64,000 bases of DNA from Cristatella mucedo (lineage: Eukaryota; Bryozoa; Phylactolaemata; Cristatellidae): NCBI GenBank assembly GCA_009760855.2, contig WPIO01000019.1, forward strand, positions 6,120,501 through 6,184,500, given 5' to 3'. Each line of letters opens with the position of its first letter. The stretch's first letter is position 1. A program made the translations under genes and the position numbers. Below, one piece after another: positions 36,514-48,529 of the stretch. Under the pieces are notes generated by a model that was not told the DNA's origin, searched no databases, and saw only the letters and a list, made by a program, of their open reading frames with translations.

Positions 36514-36945
36514 AAGCGGAGAAAATGTTTGATACATCTACGAAATTTTTTTCCCCTCATACCACTCTTTCATTCCGTGCTGACATGGCCCACTGAGACA
36601 ACTCGTGGCGCTGAGTTATCGCCAATTTATTTAAATATTTTAACCCTAAACCCATGTCCAGTTTCTAGGGTAGCGGCGATAACTTGCAAACTCAAGTTAT
36701 CTCTGAAGCCAGCTTACAAGTTCTGAAAACGAATGCTTCGTGTCATTCTTATGCCCGTCATTCGTGAAACTCAATGGAAGTTTTTCCTTCAATAATCGAC
36801 CGATAACAGAAATCAATGGCAACCGTGTCGTCACTCGCCCACGAAGCACTAAACGCAAGATGTGTTCCTAAGTCGACATTACAACGAAACACGACCTATT
36901 CATCGCACCAAGGTAACGTAGAATTAAATCCTTACAGATCACCAT

Positions 36946-37457
36946 TTGTCGCTCACTTTTAGTCGCTTCATTATTTACCTCCAGCCTACCTATCAGATCT
37001 ACCTCACCAGGCTAAGCATCGTTCCACCCGCTTTTCGGAATCTAACTGTTTGCCTATACCTCGTACGAACCTCAAATCCTTTGGAGACCGCGCCTTTAGT
37101 TTGTATGCTCCCAAAGCCAGGAACTCACTCCCGACTTCTGGCACGGCATCCCCTGACTTGACCATATTTAAAACGAAATTAAAAACGCACCTATTTATCA
37201 CAGAATTTAGTGAGTCCCTGTGATTTTTATTTGTCTTTTATGTACTTATGTGTGCTGACACTGTTGCATGCTGCCACTAGCCACAATTGCATGCTGACCC
37301 TGTGCATGTCACCCCTAATCGTGTTATTTATGTTGTTTATTCATAATACCACTCACCATTCGATCGTGTTTCCTTTGCATTAACCGTAAAGCGCCTAGAA
37401 AGAGATTAAGTTCTATGAGGGCACTTTATCAAGTGTATTAATGTTATTTTTATCTTC
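36946..37457 (+). mobile_element. LINE A, 5'-truncated copy
   Basis: Plus-strand codons read LSIVPPAFRNLTVCLYLVRT in one frame, and RTNLKSFGDRAFSLYAPKAR and FKTKLKTHLFI in another. These precede the LINE A 3' UTR and end (CGTAAAGCGCCTAGAAAGAG .. GGGCACTTTATCAAGTG). Confidence 0.85.
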
Positions 37458-37485
37458 CGCAGAAAAATTTTCTCAGCCAGGGAGT

Positions 37486-37622
37486 ATGATGCTAGCACTT
37501 CCGGGACTCACCCAGGTAGTTGGTTCGGGTCCTCCAGCAGGCAATACTTTGTTGCCCGCGGCAAGCTCGGTGATATCCGCTTAGACTCTGCTGCCGCTGT
37601 ATAAATGAGGCTGTTTTCATCT
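37486..37622 (+). mobile_element. tRNA-derived SINE copy, head degraded
   Basis: B-box-like GGTTCGGGTCC, then GTTGCCCGCGGCAAGCTCGG and CTGCTGCCGCTGTATAAATG then AGGCTGTTTT, matching the SINE body elsewhere. It begins about 30 bp after the LINE A end at 37457. Confidence 0.6.
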
Positions 37623-38057
37623 TAAATTTTCTACCTTAAAACAAACTCGCTCGGGAAACTTTCTCGTAGCATAAGTGAAAATGAATAACAGTGATGCAGA
37701 GCATCGCGCCAAATTCTTCGTACTTCAAGGACGCTAAACCTTTCAACAACCGTCTGTACGAATGCACGATTAGAATTTTAAACGCGAAGCATACTACTTC
37801 TACGCATACGCTGATATGCGGTAGCAACCTCCACGAGACCCGCAATAATTGTGCATAAATGCACCGTAAGCCATTCTCTTTTTAACGAGGTAAATTTTTC
37901 TGATCGAATCACTCCCAAGCTATGAGGCTACGACTCAATTGTAACTCAGCAATTCAAAATCATTCTGTTTTTAACGTTTCTAGCATTCAAATTCCTTAAA
38001 GGAAGTCTTTCTAGGGTGACGTACACGTGCAGTAAACGGTGAACTGTCGGTGACAAA

Positions 38058-38083
38058 TGTATGTATGTATGTATGTATGTATC
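38058..38083. repeat. GTAT tetranucleotide tail of LINE B
   Basis: About six ATGT units mark the 3' end of the minus-strand LINE B. LINE A ends in TAA/ATT units instead. Confidence 0.8.
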
Positions 38084-39944
38084 TCCGTCTGTAACTCCAT
38101 AAAGACTATTTGGGTGTTAACCAGGAGAGTTTTGGAAAGCCCACTCACAGCCTAAGCGGCTTTCGGTAAGCATTCGGTAGCCAACAGGCTTCGTCTCAGG
38201 TAACAAAGAGAAAGTGGGAAGCGTAGCAGAATCAGGAGGGCAGTTGAGGTAGTGAGTAGCATGGAAGTAGCAGCTCGGGACCGCTGAAAAGGATGAGCCG
38301 TAGTCGGCAGTAGGAGAGTAGCTGTCATTGCGTAAGAATTGTGGAAGCGAGTTCCACAGTCTAGGACCTGCAGAGCTAAAGCTTCTGTCGCCAACTGTCT
38401 TAAAGCGGAGGAATGGAACAGCTAATTTATTGTCCACACAGGACCTGAGGACGCGAACAGGCTGAAACTGATGCAGCAGTTCAGCTAGGTACGAAGGAGC
38501 CAAGCCGTGGTGGGCCTTGTGGGTCAGCGTAAGAACTTGCTCTGTATTCTTTGCTCAACCGGCATCCATCGTAGCTCTTTCAGCAAAGGAGACACGTGCT
38601 CAAACCTCTGGGACTTGAAGACTAGCCTTGCAGCCATATTCATAGTAAGCTGCAGTGGCCTAATTGCTTCCTTTGGTAGACAAAGCCAAAAGAGAATTAC
38701 AATAATCAAGCCGAGACAGAACTAAGGAGCTAGTTAACTTTTTGCAAACCACTGTAGAAGGCAGCTCCTAATCTTGGATAGGGATCGGACGTGACGGCTA
38801 GCTGTAGAAGCAGTCTTCTGAATGAAGCTTTTAAAATTGAGGCAGCATTTAGTTTCAAGAAATTTTCCTACATCCAGGATCGAATGTCGGCAAGGCTAGC
38901 ATTCAATTTATCAATTTCTGCAGCAGATTCCGACGGTTTGAATGAAAAATATAGCTGGGTATCGTCAGCATACAAGTGTTATCCTATTCCACGGGCCTTA
39001 ATCAATTTTTCCAGACGTTGAGTATAACTGGAGAACAGCAAGGGACCGAGTACGGACCGGATCCTTGAGGGACTCCACATTGACCCGGCTCGTGTGTGAA
39101 ACCTGACCCCCACACGACACGGATTGAACACGATCAGATAAGTACGATTTGAACCACGCCAGTGCCTCGTCTGCCAGAACGATCGTTTTTCTCAATCGTT
39201 CAAGTAGAACATCGTGATCAATGGTGTCGAAGGCAGCTGACAGATCTAGCAGAGCTAGGGCAGTGACATTTCCGTCGTCGTTGCCACGTAGAATGTCATT
39301 GTTAACACAGAGGAGAGCTGTTTCAATGGAGTGCTGCCTCTTGAACCCTGATTGAAATGTTTGTGACATTTCATTCTTTTCAATTTGTTCAACCAGCTGC
39401 TTAGCAACAATTTTTTCAAGAATCTTGACAAGAAAGGAAGAAGGGAAACTGGGCGATAGTTTGAAAGGACCTCTGTATCTAATCCAGGCTTTTTAAGTAT
39501 GGGTCTGACGGTTGCCGATTTGAAGGACTCGGGGACAACCCCTTTTTCCAAAGAAGCATTAAAAATCTCGGTTATACCAGGTCTAAGTTGGTCTGCCAGT
39601 GAAGACCACTGAGACGATGGTATAGGGTCTTCAGGAGACGAGCTCTTTTTGCTAGACCTTATTTAGGTAGCCAAACCGCATGCAGAAACCTCGGGAAACC
39701 TTTTAAGGAAGGTCACAGGTTGTGATTCCACAATTGCTTTAGTTGGAGGGGGCTTAATGGAGGCACGAATGTGCACAATTTTTTCAGTAAAGAAGGCTGA
39801 AAACTTTTCGGCTGAGCCCTTAATGTCTGTGGAGTCAGACCTCTCAGCATTGGCCAGTATATGGCTTACTGTCTTAAAAATCTGTTTAGGGTCCGACTGG
39901 CAGGAATTCAGCTTTCTAGGGGAAAAAGAAGCCTTGGTTTTTAA

Positions 39945-40012
39945 GTTCCCTTTGCAGCAAATGTAAAGCGCATAGAGAGAGATTGAGTTCTCTGAGGACG
40001 CTTTATCAAGTG

Positions 40013-40051
<39 letters not shown>

Positions 40052-40060
40052 GCTTCCGAA
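39945..40060 (+). mobile_element. LINE A end nested in LINE B
   Basis: TTTGCAGCAAATGTAAAGCG through CTTTATCAAGTG and an ATT repeat (about 11 units) lies inside the LINE B coding region in the opposite orientation. The minus-strand frame reads through it as a run of Asn. Confidence 0.9.
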
Positions 40061-40431
40061 GGTAAACTCGAAGGAAGTCTTTGAAATTGACTAGATCTGC
40101 ATCTGACCCCAATTTTTTTAAACGACGTTCAAGCCTGCACTTTACCCAGTGCATCTTTAGGAGTTTTTTTGTCAATTGAAAGGAATCTCCACGACTTTGT
40201 ACACGGATAGAATGAAGGGAGCATGCTTGTCAAGAGCACTCCTAAGTGTGATGTTCACTGCATCAGTGAGGGTATCGAAGCTATCTGTCGAGTCTGGGCT
40301 CAGATCAAGAAGACCTGCACCACAAACAGATTTCAAAAATTTGTCTACGTCAATGCTTTGTAAGTTACGTTACCTGACAAGTTCGACATTACCCTGTACG
40401 TACAAGGGAGAAGGAACAATAAACGAGACCG

Positions 40432-40522
40432 AATAATAATAATAAGAATAATTATAATGCACTTGATAAAGCGCCCTCAGAAAACTCAATCTTTTTCTAG
40501 GAGCTTTACATTTGCTGCAAAG
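40432..40522 (-). mobile_element. Second LINE A end nested in LINE B
   Basis: An imperfect TAA repeat, then GCACTTGATAAAGCGCCCTC and TTTTTCTAGGAGCTTTACAT, splits the LINE B endonuclease end from its linker. Confidence 0.88.
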
Positions 40523-41436
40523 GGATCAATGATCTGAGAGGGTCAGCGGGCATACCACAAGGTCATTGGGGAGGACATTCTTAGTGATCACGAGATCTAG
40601 AATATGGCCACCCACGTGGGTGGTATGATTAAGGTGTTTGACCAAACCAAAATTCTCCCGACAGTTAAGAAAAATACATTGCATACCGCCAAGCAGCGTC
40701 AGGAAGCACTTCGACTCTGCTTCTGTCGATAACCATGGCCCGTCAAGCTATCGGGACAGACAGACAGCTGAAAACTACATAAGCTTGGCGGTTGGGGAAC
40801 AGTTAACCTAACGAATTCAAGTCGTTTACAGGTGAAGCTAAGGCTGACTAATGAGAATGCGTGGTAGAAGTCGCGTGCTAAAGCGCGGGCTGCATTTTAG
40901 TATTTCGCATATCGGTCCCTTTTATCCGTTCCGCTGAGAGATAATCTCCACGGCATATAAATACTTTATTAAAAGATCCACGGATCAATAGCCTGATTAT
41001 CACTCTTTCGTAATTCAACGAACAATTAAAAGTTCAATTTCAACAACAAGAGTTCACGTTTTAGTCATAAATGCAAATTAGTACATATTAATTAGCCTGA
41101 TATTATTGACCTAACACTAATCATAGATGTACTACCGTTGTCATACTAAAAAAATTTCAAATGGCAAATGGTAAGCGTGACCTCTGCAACTCGTGTTTAT
41201 GGACTCTCGGACTGGGCGGATTAGCTCTCTCGCATTCAAAAAATTATTTTAGCTAATATCGCGCTGCTCATGAGCTTGCTTGTAGCAAAAATCTATTTAA
41301 TAATCAGTGTGTAGCTCAAACTCAGTGGTCCGCCTCTGCGGTCGTAACCGCGCTTCATTGGTTTAGTTACTTAATCCAGCGCTGATCATGTTGCCGCTGC
41401 TTGTAAAGAAAAGGCTAAAATAAAAAAAGTACTGAC

Positions 41437-41604
41437 TGATTTAAAAGCCTCTTTTGTATTGCGACAGAAGACCATTTACGGCTATCACTACCGCTTACAG
41501 AGACGACAAAGAATCGCCCAGCGAAGGATTCGAACCCACGACCTCGGGACGGAGGTCATGAAAGAGAGCCGCCTTCCCTACTGTGCCATCACGGCTCACA
41601 AGGT
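41437..41604 (-). mobile_element. tRNA-derived SINE, best-preserved copy
   Basis: On the minus strand it starts GTGAGCCGTGATGGCACAGT, with an A-box TGGCACAGTAGG (41577-41588) and a B-box GGGTTCGAATCC (41526-41537), so a complete RNA polymerase III promoter. The tRNA-unrelated body GGGCGATTCTTTGTCG and GCGGTAGTGATAGCCGTAAA then TTCTGTCGCAATACAAAAGA follows. Confidence 0.88.
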
Positions 41605-41879
41605 GTAAGCGCCCGTACCGACTGTGAGCAAACGCATGGCCTTTGCACTAGGTCACTCCGGGGACCTGATAGCCAATACGCGTCGATCTGCTCCAACTTG
41701 CAGCGAACACGTGATCGCCAAGTTCGCCGCATGCATTAGGTCATCGTCGGGCTTTACCTTCGGAACGAGATCAGGAGTCCGGTAGGCTTTGATCTCAAAC
41801 GCTACACCGCCGCGGCCCGGTCTCGACGTTGCGCCGCGATGGCACGGCGTCTCGGTCACTCAGCACGACGGCAATAGTC

Positions 41880-43300
41880 CGAGAAGGAGTACCAGTGAAG
41901 AGCTGGCGCGAATGCGTGCGTGGGGTGACGGCACCTTTCTTGCGGCCCGTTATCTGCTGAACTCATCAAAGACCGACCCCCCTATCCGCTGTGGCGACGT
42001 GCCAGCGGCGTGAATCAATCAGTGCGGCCGGTCAATGTCGTGATTGAATTTTCATAAGATGCCACGTTGCGCCTGGCACCATTTCGGATCGGCGACGTCG
42101 GGTAAAAAAAGAAGAAAGAAATGGATGCCCGGCGCGCTAAGATAAAGCTCGCACAATTGGTGCCGGCCAGCGCCGTCGAGATATGGCCCGGCCTCCTCCG
42201 TGGGGCCGAGGTCGCCCGGGGCCAGTCACGAGTACGGCGCTTCGCTCCTTCGCGCGCATCGCGCACTCGTTGCCGCGTGAAAAAATTTCACGAGACATAC
42301 GCCGGTGCTGGCCTTACTCGTCGGACCTCTCATACGCTAAGAAGTGTGCACGCGTCTCCGCTGGCACTCTCCCTCCTTCTCTCTCCCTCCCTCTCTCCCT
42401 CCCTCTCTCCCTCCCTCTCTCTCTCTCTCTCTCTCTTCTCTCTGTCCGACACCCCAAAAGCTGGCCGCGAGTTGCCGCCACCGCGAGCACTCCGCCGCGG
42501 GAGCGGCGAGCTCGTCCACCGGACGCGACGCGATCTCCTATTTGGCTGGCCAAATCTCCGAGAGCCTCAACAGCATCGTCCAGGGTTCGCGAGAAGCGGC
42601 GTCAAAGTCGGCGCGCGAGCGGCAGTTCAAACGACTGGGGGAGGGAGGGGTAGGTAGAGGGAGAATAATGGCGAGATGATTCGCCTTCTCGATCAGAGGC
42701 GAATGAGCCAGACGAGTTATGCGGCAGGCTGGGATGCACCGGAAACGCACCGTCGGCTAACGGTGGCCAGCCGATTTGACCTAGCTGCGAGTCCAATTTC
42801 AGGACAATCAGAGAGCCGCTCGCTCGCCTGCCGGCGCGCGCGGGGGGGGGGCCGGGGCGCGAGATCGCGCGATCGCTGACGAGGAGCCGGCGGCGGCGGC
42901 AGCGGCGCCTCAGGGCGCCGCTGCCGATGTGAGTTGCAGGAGCAGCGAACGAGCCGCCGCCGCCGCCGCCGCCGCCGGCGCAGCTGATCGTTCCGGGCGT
43001 CGTCGCGATTGCGCGCGAAGGCCACAACTGCCTAGAGGTCTCAGCAGCTGGGCCCGAGTCCGCTCTTCGGGAGCGCGCGCCGCGCTACCGAAGGATCGAG
43101 ACGGCGCGCCGGTCGCTTGTCTCATCGCGAGTAGCGGCGAGGCGGATGGGGAAGGGGGCTTCTGAGGGCAGACGCACGGCGGTTGCCAGACGGCTGCTAG
43201 CGGAGTGCGGTTGCTTAATCAAGCTGGTCCCGCGCGGATAGCTGCTGTAGGATCTGTCGGCAACTGCTAGGCGCCTCGTTCCTAATCTCCGAAATCATAG
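41880..43300. promoter_or_regulatory. CpG-rich block
   Basis: GC- and CpG-rich sequence with a (CCG)n run at 42955-42978 and a G run at 42841. Long open frames on several strands at once show base-composition effect. No coding region is recognised. It may be a promoter island, but no attached gene could be identified. Confidence 0.3.
42365..42440. repeat. CT-rich simple repeat
   Basis: CTCTCTCCCTCC units turn into pure CT. Confidence 0.9.
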
Positions 43301-43821
43301 AAGCGCCGCTGTGTGAGTGGGGAAGAAACCTACGTCTGCTGATATAACATGAAAATGAATACTAGCGAGTCACTTGCGCAGCGGGCTGAGAGAACTATAT
43401 CTCTATCCAGAACTGTATCTCTAACTGTAAATATATCTACAGCACTTTACGATTCGCTGCCAGAGAAGCGGTAGTCAAGATTTTGTGAGGTGCGAGGTAT
43501 CGTGCTAAGGCAAGCATGACAATCGTTAGTAACAAGCACTTAATCGTCGTTCTCAAATAATGCCACAAAGAACAAGGAGCAAAAAAGACAAGTTAGTGGG
43601 GTGCCAGACTTTTAGTTTGCAGACGAATTGAAGGCCTGACCGCCACGAAATCTCAATTTAACGCTAGGAACTGGAAGACGACTTGACGAAGAGGAGGCGG
43701 CTGGTACGAGAGCACCACGTGTAAGGAGGGCGGATGGAGGTGGGCTGACGAAAGCAAGTGTTAGCCAGAGAGAGGACCGGAACCAGGAGGCCGGCGAAGC
43801 TCAGACGGAAAAATCCTAGCT

Positions 43822-43983
43822 GATTAAACAGCCTTTTTTGTATAGCGACAGAAGAGCCTTTACGGCTATCAGCACCGCTTGCAGTGGCGATAAAGAATCG
43901 CCCACCGCAGGAATCGAACCCACGACCTCGGGACCGAGGTCGTGAAAACAACCACCTTACGTAGTGTGCCATCACGGCTCACT
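43822..43983 (-). mobile_element. tRNA-derived SINE copy
   Basis: The minus strand starts GTGAGCCGTGATGGCACACT and has the B box GGGTTCGATTCC and the shared body to TATACAAAAAAGGCTG. It abuts a LINE A remnant at 43984. Confidence 0.88.
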
Positions 43984-44225
43984 AGTGGTGCGATACATGG
44001 CAGCTGTGCCGAAGACAGACCAGATGAGCTGCAGAGGTCTTCACCCGCTGCGGAAGAATGAGGGCGCAGGCCCAGAGTCCTGAATAAAGGGAATTGCAAT
44101 AATCTATGCGAAATATTACAAACGCGTGAACTAGTTTATTTTGGCAATATTCCCCAGCTGAAATTAGCCGAACTTGACAGGAGGAGGCAATCCGCTCATC
44201 CGTTCTGGAGCGTAGAATCAAGATT
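43984..44225 (-). mobile_element. LINE A RT remnant
   Basis: Minus-strand codons NKLVHAFVIFRIDYCNSLYS and RVKTSAAHLVCLRHSCHVSH match the LINE A C-terminal RT. The 3' side is cut by the SINE at 43983. Confidence 0.8.
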
Positions 44226-44399
44226 GCGCGACAATGTCACTGAAATAAAGTTTGATGAACCCATCCTATTTAGCGTACCGCTTTCGTGATGCCACATGAC
44301 CGCAGAGAGTGCCGGCGTTACCGCAGTGCACACAGAAGCAGCTGCGTGCAGCCGTTCGTTGAGTCACGCACATGCGCTCACACGCAGTTAGACGCACTC

Positions 44400-44510
44400 G
44401 CGCGAGCGCGCGCACACACACACACACATGCACACGCACACACACACACATACACGCACGCACGCGCACACACGGTCGCAAACACACACACACACACACA
44501 CACGGGCACA
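44400..44510. repeat. CA/CG microsatellite
   Basis: CA runs interrupted by CACGCA and GGTCGC words. Confidence 0.9.
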
Positions 44511-44825
44511 CGCTCGAGAAATAAGAGGTGATAGGAGTAGGTAGATGAGGGAGAAAGAGAAGACAAAGACATAAAGCGGAGAAGGGACAGAGACAGAGGA
44601 CAGAGGAGAGACGGAGATAAAGTACGCAGGGAATGCGTGTTTTCAAGTAGGTTTATCTCAGTTTTATGTGACATACTTGCAAAAGCGTGACGGCAAGCTT
44701 GCAAGCCGCGGCTGCTTGGTTGGACCCATGGTTGGTTCGCTACTCGCGTAGGCGAGCTGCCGTTCTACGGGGACGGGCGGGGCGGCGGTGTTGATGCACG
44801 TGCATTCGAGTGACCGATGAGAGGG

Positions 44826-44868
44826 CGAAGTCTCGCGAGAGTTCCAAGAGAGCTCTCGCGAGACTTCG
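44826..44868. promoter_or_regulatory. Perfect inverted repeat with two TCTCGCGAGA elements
   Basis: The 16-bp arms CGAAGTCTCGCGAGAG (44826-44841) and CTCTCGCGAGACTTCG (44853-44868) are perfect reverse complements around an 11-bp spacer. Each arm contains the palindrome TCTCGCGAGA (44831-44840 and 44854-44863), a known promoter element of animal housekeeping and bidirectional genes. A cruciform or a paired factor-binding site is possible. No transcript could be assigned nearby. Confidence 0.6.
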
Positions 44869-45828
44869 TTCTGCTCTAACCCTTTTGGGAGTGTGCAGGG
44901 ATAATGAATCGACACAGTTTCCATGATTGGAAGCAAATTGGACGGATCCTCGTCCAAATGGCTTGGACTAAAGGGAGATATTACCGGAAGTAACTAACTC
45001 TCCAATAACGCAAGGAAAAAGCATGACAGCGGCTGTATTGAATCATTGTTCGACATACGTAGCTCGCCAGAACTAGCCGGCTGCCGCACAGTTGTAGCCT
45101 GGGGTACACTTCTTTTCGGTGCCGCAGAGGGAGAAGGGAATGCAGCAGGAGGCGACGCGGCCGAGGAGCACGACCGAGGGCTACACGTCGGGAAAGAGGA
45201 GATGCATGAAATAAGAGAGGGCGTGTTGCGGTCAGTGTCGTCGCATTCCCGCGACAGGAGCCCAGCCGAGACCGTAGCTCCATCGCAGCCTCCGGATGCA
45301 GCTGTTCGCCTTGGCCATTCTCCGCTTGTGAGAGCAGCGCCTTTGTTTGTGAGAGCAGTGCCTTTGACGCGGGCCATCATTTGGCCAACGATTTTCCGTC
45401 GGCCAGGAAGCAGATTCGCGTGTTACACAAAGGCAGTACGACACAAAGGCAACAGGGCACCCACCGACGTCATCTCCATCGACAGGGATTTAAGGACCGT
45501 GCTTTTCAAGACGAACTCAAACGCCCGAATAGCGGGAGCGCGCATTGCCGCTTGCTTTCAATTAGTGTACTGAGCCCAACAGGCTTATTTATATGAGTAG
45601 AAAGAAAAATTAGAAAAAGAGAACAACGCGAATGCGGCATTTGTGAATTCGGATGTAATCTCTGCACAGTGCTTACCTGTGCATGAATGGCGTATCGCCA
45701 ACAGGAAGCAGTCAGTGTTTCTCGTGTGCTTTTATATGCTTGTCAAAACGCACTAAATTGCTTGTGATAAGCTCTCGGTTATTGCTTCTCTTGCAGCGAG
45801 TTTTAACGCGCCTAGATAGGGATTATAC

Positions 45829-45830
<2 letters not shown>

Positions 45831-45897
<67 letters not shown>

Positions 45898-45912
45898 ACA
45901 TATATATATATA
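45831..45912. repeat. AC then TA microsatellite
   Basis: About 60 bp of AC followed by a short TATATA run. It follows a LINE A-like tail remnant (TTTTAACGCGCCTAGATAGG). Confidence 0.92.
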
Positions 45913-46099
45913 TTCGGCGCCCCCTGCGAGGATCGGCCATTTTCGAAGCCTCTGGTATGGCTAAACTGCGACCTTGTCACCGGAGTAGTTGAAAAGTTCT
46001 GTGATTAAAAAATATTTCGCATGAAAATTTTGGATATCAAGTGGAAAATAACGCGGAGTGTTGTCCTTAAAATTTCAAGCTTCAGCTAGATGCGTCCAT

Positions 46100-47860
46100 A
46101 TTTAGGCGCCCGGTCCTCGCTAGCTCGCCGCTGTTGGCGAACGGCGCGGCCGCGGGCGGCACTCGCTCGACGCGGTCAGGCCCCCGCAGCCGCGTAACAG
46201 CAGAGGCGCTCGCTTGTTTGCTCGCTCATTTCGGTGGCTGTGGCGCTGGCCAATGGCTGCAGCGGCCGACGGCAATCCCCGCCGAGCTAAGCTGAGGCGC
46301 TGCGCCGCGACGCGCTCAGTCGCTATCGAAGGCGGTGCGGCGGCACTTGGCCGGCCGCCGCAATCGATTGCTAGCTGCGGCGGCGGCGGCGCGAAGCCGG
46401 TCTCGCTTAGTGGCGGTCTCGCCCGCGCTGCGTCGCGAACCCATCCCGTGGCCGCCCGCTCGTGCCCAACTCGCCGCAGGCTCGGCACGAGCGCGAGAGG
46501 CAGGCTCCTCATTTGCCCAGCGGTAGGCGTCCATCTGCCTGCGCTCTTTTAGCATCTGCTGTGCTGCATTCCTGCCGCGCTCGCCACCGCGCGCGCGCCT
46601 TCGTCCTCGCCGGCGCCTGGCAGCGAGAGACCGGGCGCCGATGCAGGCAGCAGAGTGGCGAAGCGCTCGCGAGCCGGAGCAGGCGCCGCCTGCCGCGGCT
46701 CGCCGCCTGCCGCGGCTCGCCGCCTGCCGCGGCGAGCCGCCTGCCGCCGCGTCGGCGCCCGTCCGCCGCATTGCGCGCCTCGTCTCGCCGAAGCGGCGTC
46801 CAGCCCTCGGGAGCGTCACTCGGTGAAGAGGCTGCCGGCGGCCGCCGCCGCCGCCACCGCCGCGGGCCGCTGCGTTGCCACGATCGACGCGGCATTGCCG
46901 AGAGGCGGCGGCCGCGGTGGCGGCGGCGCTGCGTTCCTATTGACTTTTCCCTAACGCCTTTCGGGGCAGTGTCCACTTATGAATTTCAGCAGCAGCAAAT
47001 AGAATGCTCTAAATAAACGGCGTTTCAAAGGCCAGTCATCTGCTGCGGCGGCGGCGAGGCAATGAGGCGCGAGCGCGGGCGCTTGAATCGCTGTTTGCAC
47101 ACCTCCCCCACTCTGGCAATCGATGGAAAACAAATATGACGATTGTGCTCTCGCCGGTTCACTCTCCGCTTCTTCGCGCTATGCCAGCGATGGTGCACTA
47201 TCACAATGCGCTGCCTCATCGCGACGACCGTCGGGCAGTCGCTCGCCGCCGGCCGCGCCGCGGTGTGCGGCACGCGGCCGCAGTGCGTGCCGTAGCTGCC
47301 GTTAAGAAGCCGGTTCGTTCGCGGAAGTCGTGCGAGACCCGGATCGCTGCAGGTGAGGCTGCGATCGCTGGTTTCCGACGCTGGAACGCGCGCCGGAGAC
47401 AAGCCGCCGCCGCCGGGTATCGTAGTCCGCCGCTGCCGCCGCCACGAGGGCGGCCGCGTGCGCCCCGCCGCACTCGAGCGCCGCACACGCCGCAGCGTCG
47501 GCCGCGGCGCAGTCGCGGACGGAGCGTCCGAGGTTGGTGTTTTGTCGTTTTCAGACGCACTCCGCGCACTCCTGACCAATGCTGAAGAGCTGAAGCGCGT
47601 AGCGTGCGGCGCGGCGGAAGTGTGCAGAGCTAGAGCGACCGCCGGCCACGCCTCCGCAGGTCTCCATCGGCCAGCAAGGAGCGCGCGAGGTAAGAGGCAA
47701 CTAGGCGTGGCCTTGCAGAGATTGAGGCTCGAGATCTCGCGCGTAGCGTTCGGCGTGCTTTACCCTACGTGCGCGAAATCCTTACTTACGAGTCGGCGAT
47801 GCGAGAGCGCTCGCTCGCTCGCTCGCGCTGCTGAGTCGCGTTAGAGCATCGCATCCAAAG
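46100..47860. promoter_or_regulatory. CpG island-like region
   Basis: Extremely GC- and CpG-rich sequence with overlapping long open frames on both strands. At 46680-46745 a CCGCGGCTCGCCGCCTG unit is repeated and then inverted. No frame shows a recognisable protein. It could hold the promoter and 5' exons of the receptor gene at 53-62 kb, but this is unproven. Confidence 0.4.
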
Positions 47861-48109
47861 TGCGTACCTTAGCCAATGAATGGCGAATTACGCCTGAGGC
47901 GAGCAAATGCAAACACCGAGTAGACTTGCCACTCCCAGTGTGTCGCTTCCTGTTGCCGATGCAAGCGTCAGGCGAAAAACGATCGAAGTGCGTGTAAACA
48001 GCGTGCGTTGCTTCGCGCGACGTACTCCGGTCTTCATTGACCGACAGCAATCACCCGTAGTCAAGTAAAAAACTTAATGGCAGATAGATGGGCTGGAAGT
48101 GAGAGAGAG

Positions 48110-48475
<366 letters not shown>

Positions 48476-48529
48476 TAACAAAGGAAGAGAATGCTAGCTA
48501 GTAAGAAAGAGTCAGTGTCAGTGAGAAAG

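Larger units (their letters stand above)
38052..40790 (-). mobile_element. LINE B, longest copy, with endonuclease end and RT; interrupted
   Basis: Read on the minus strand from right to left: HVGGHILDLVITKNVLPNDL (end of the AP-endonuclease domain, near 40600), a linker, [20 protein letters not shown] (about 39500), [20 protein letters not shown] and [20 protein letters not shown] (about 39250-39340), YADD in LYADDTQLYFSFKPS (38961-38972), then the C-terminal blocks shared with 32258. It ends in TATG/CATA repeats at 38058-38083. Several frameshifts are present, and LINE A ends have inserted at 39945-40060 and 40432-40522. This is a CR1/L2-group non-LTR retrotransposon, inactive. Confidence 0.88.

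Noticed and set aside
38058-38083. CRISPR-like or other spaced repeat array
   Set aside because: Only simple microsatellites and minisatellites without unique spacers occur in the window, and the DNA is eukaryotic.
41437-43983. True tRNA genes
   Set aside because: A and B boxes are present but the cloverleaf is not complete and the same body follows in every copy, so they are SINEs.
45046-45573. 175-codon plus-strand frame near the TCTCGCGAGA repeat
   Set aside because: It has no ATG at its start, no motif and no splice support.
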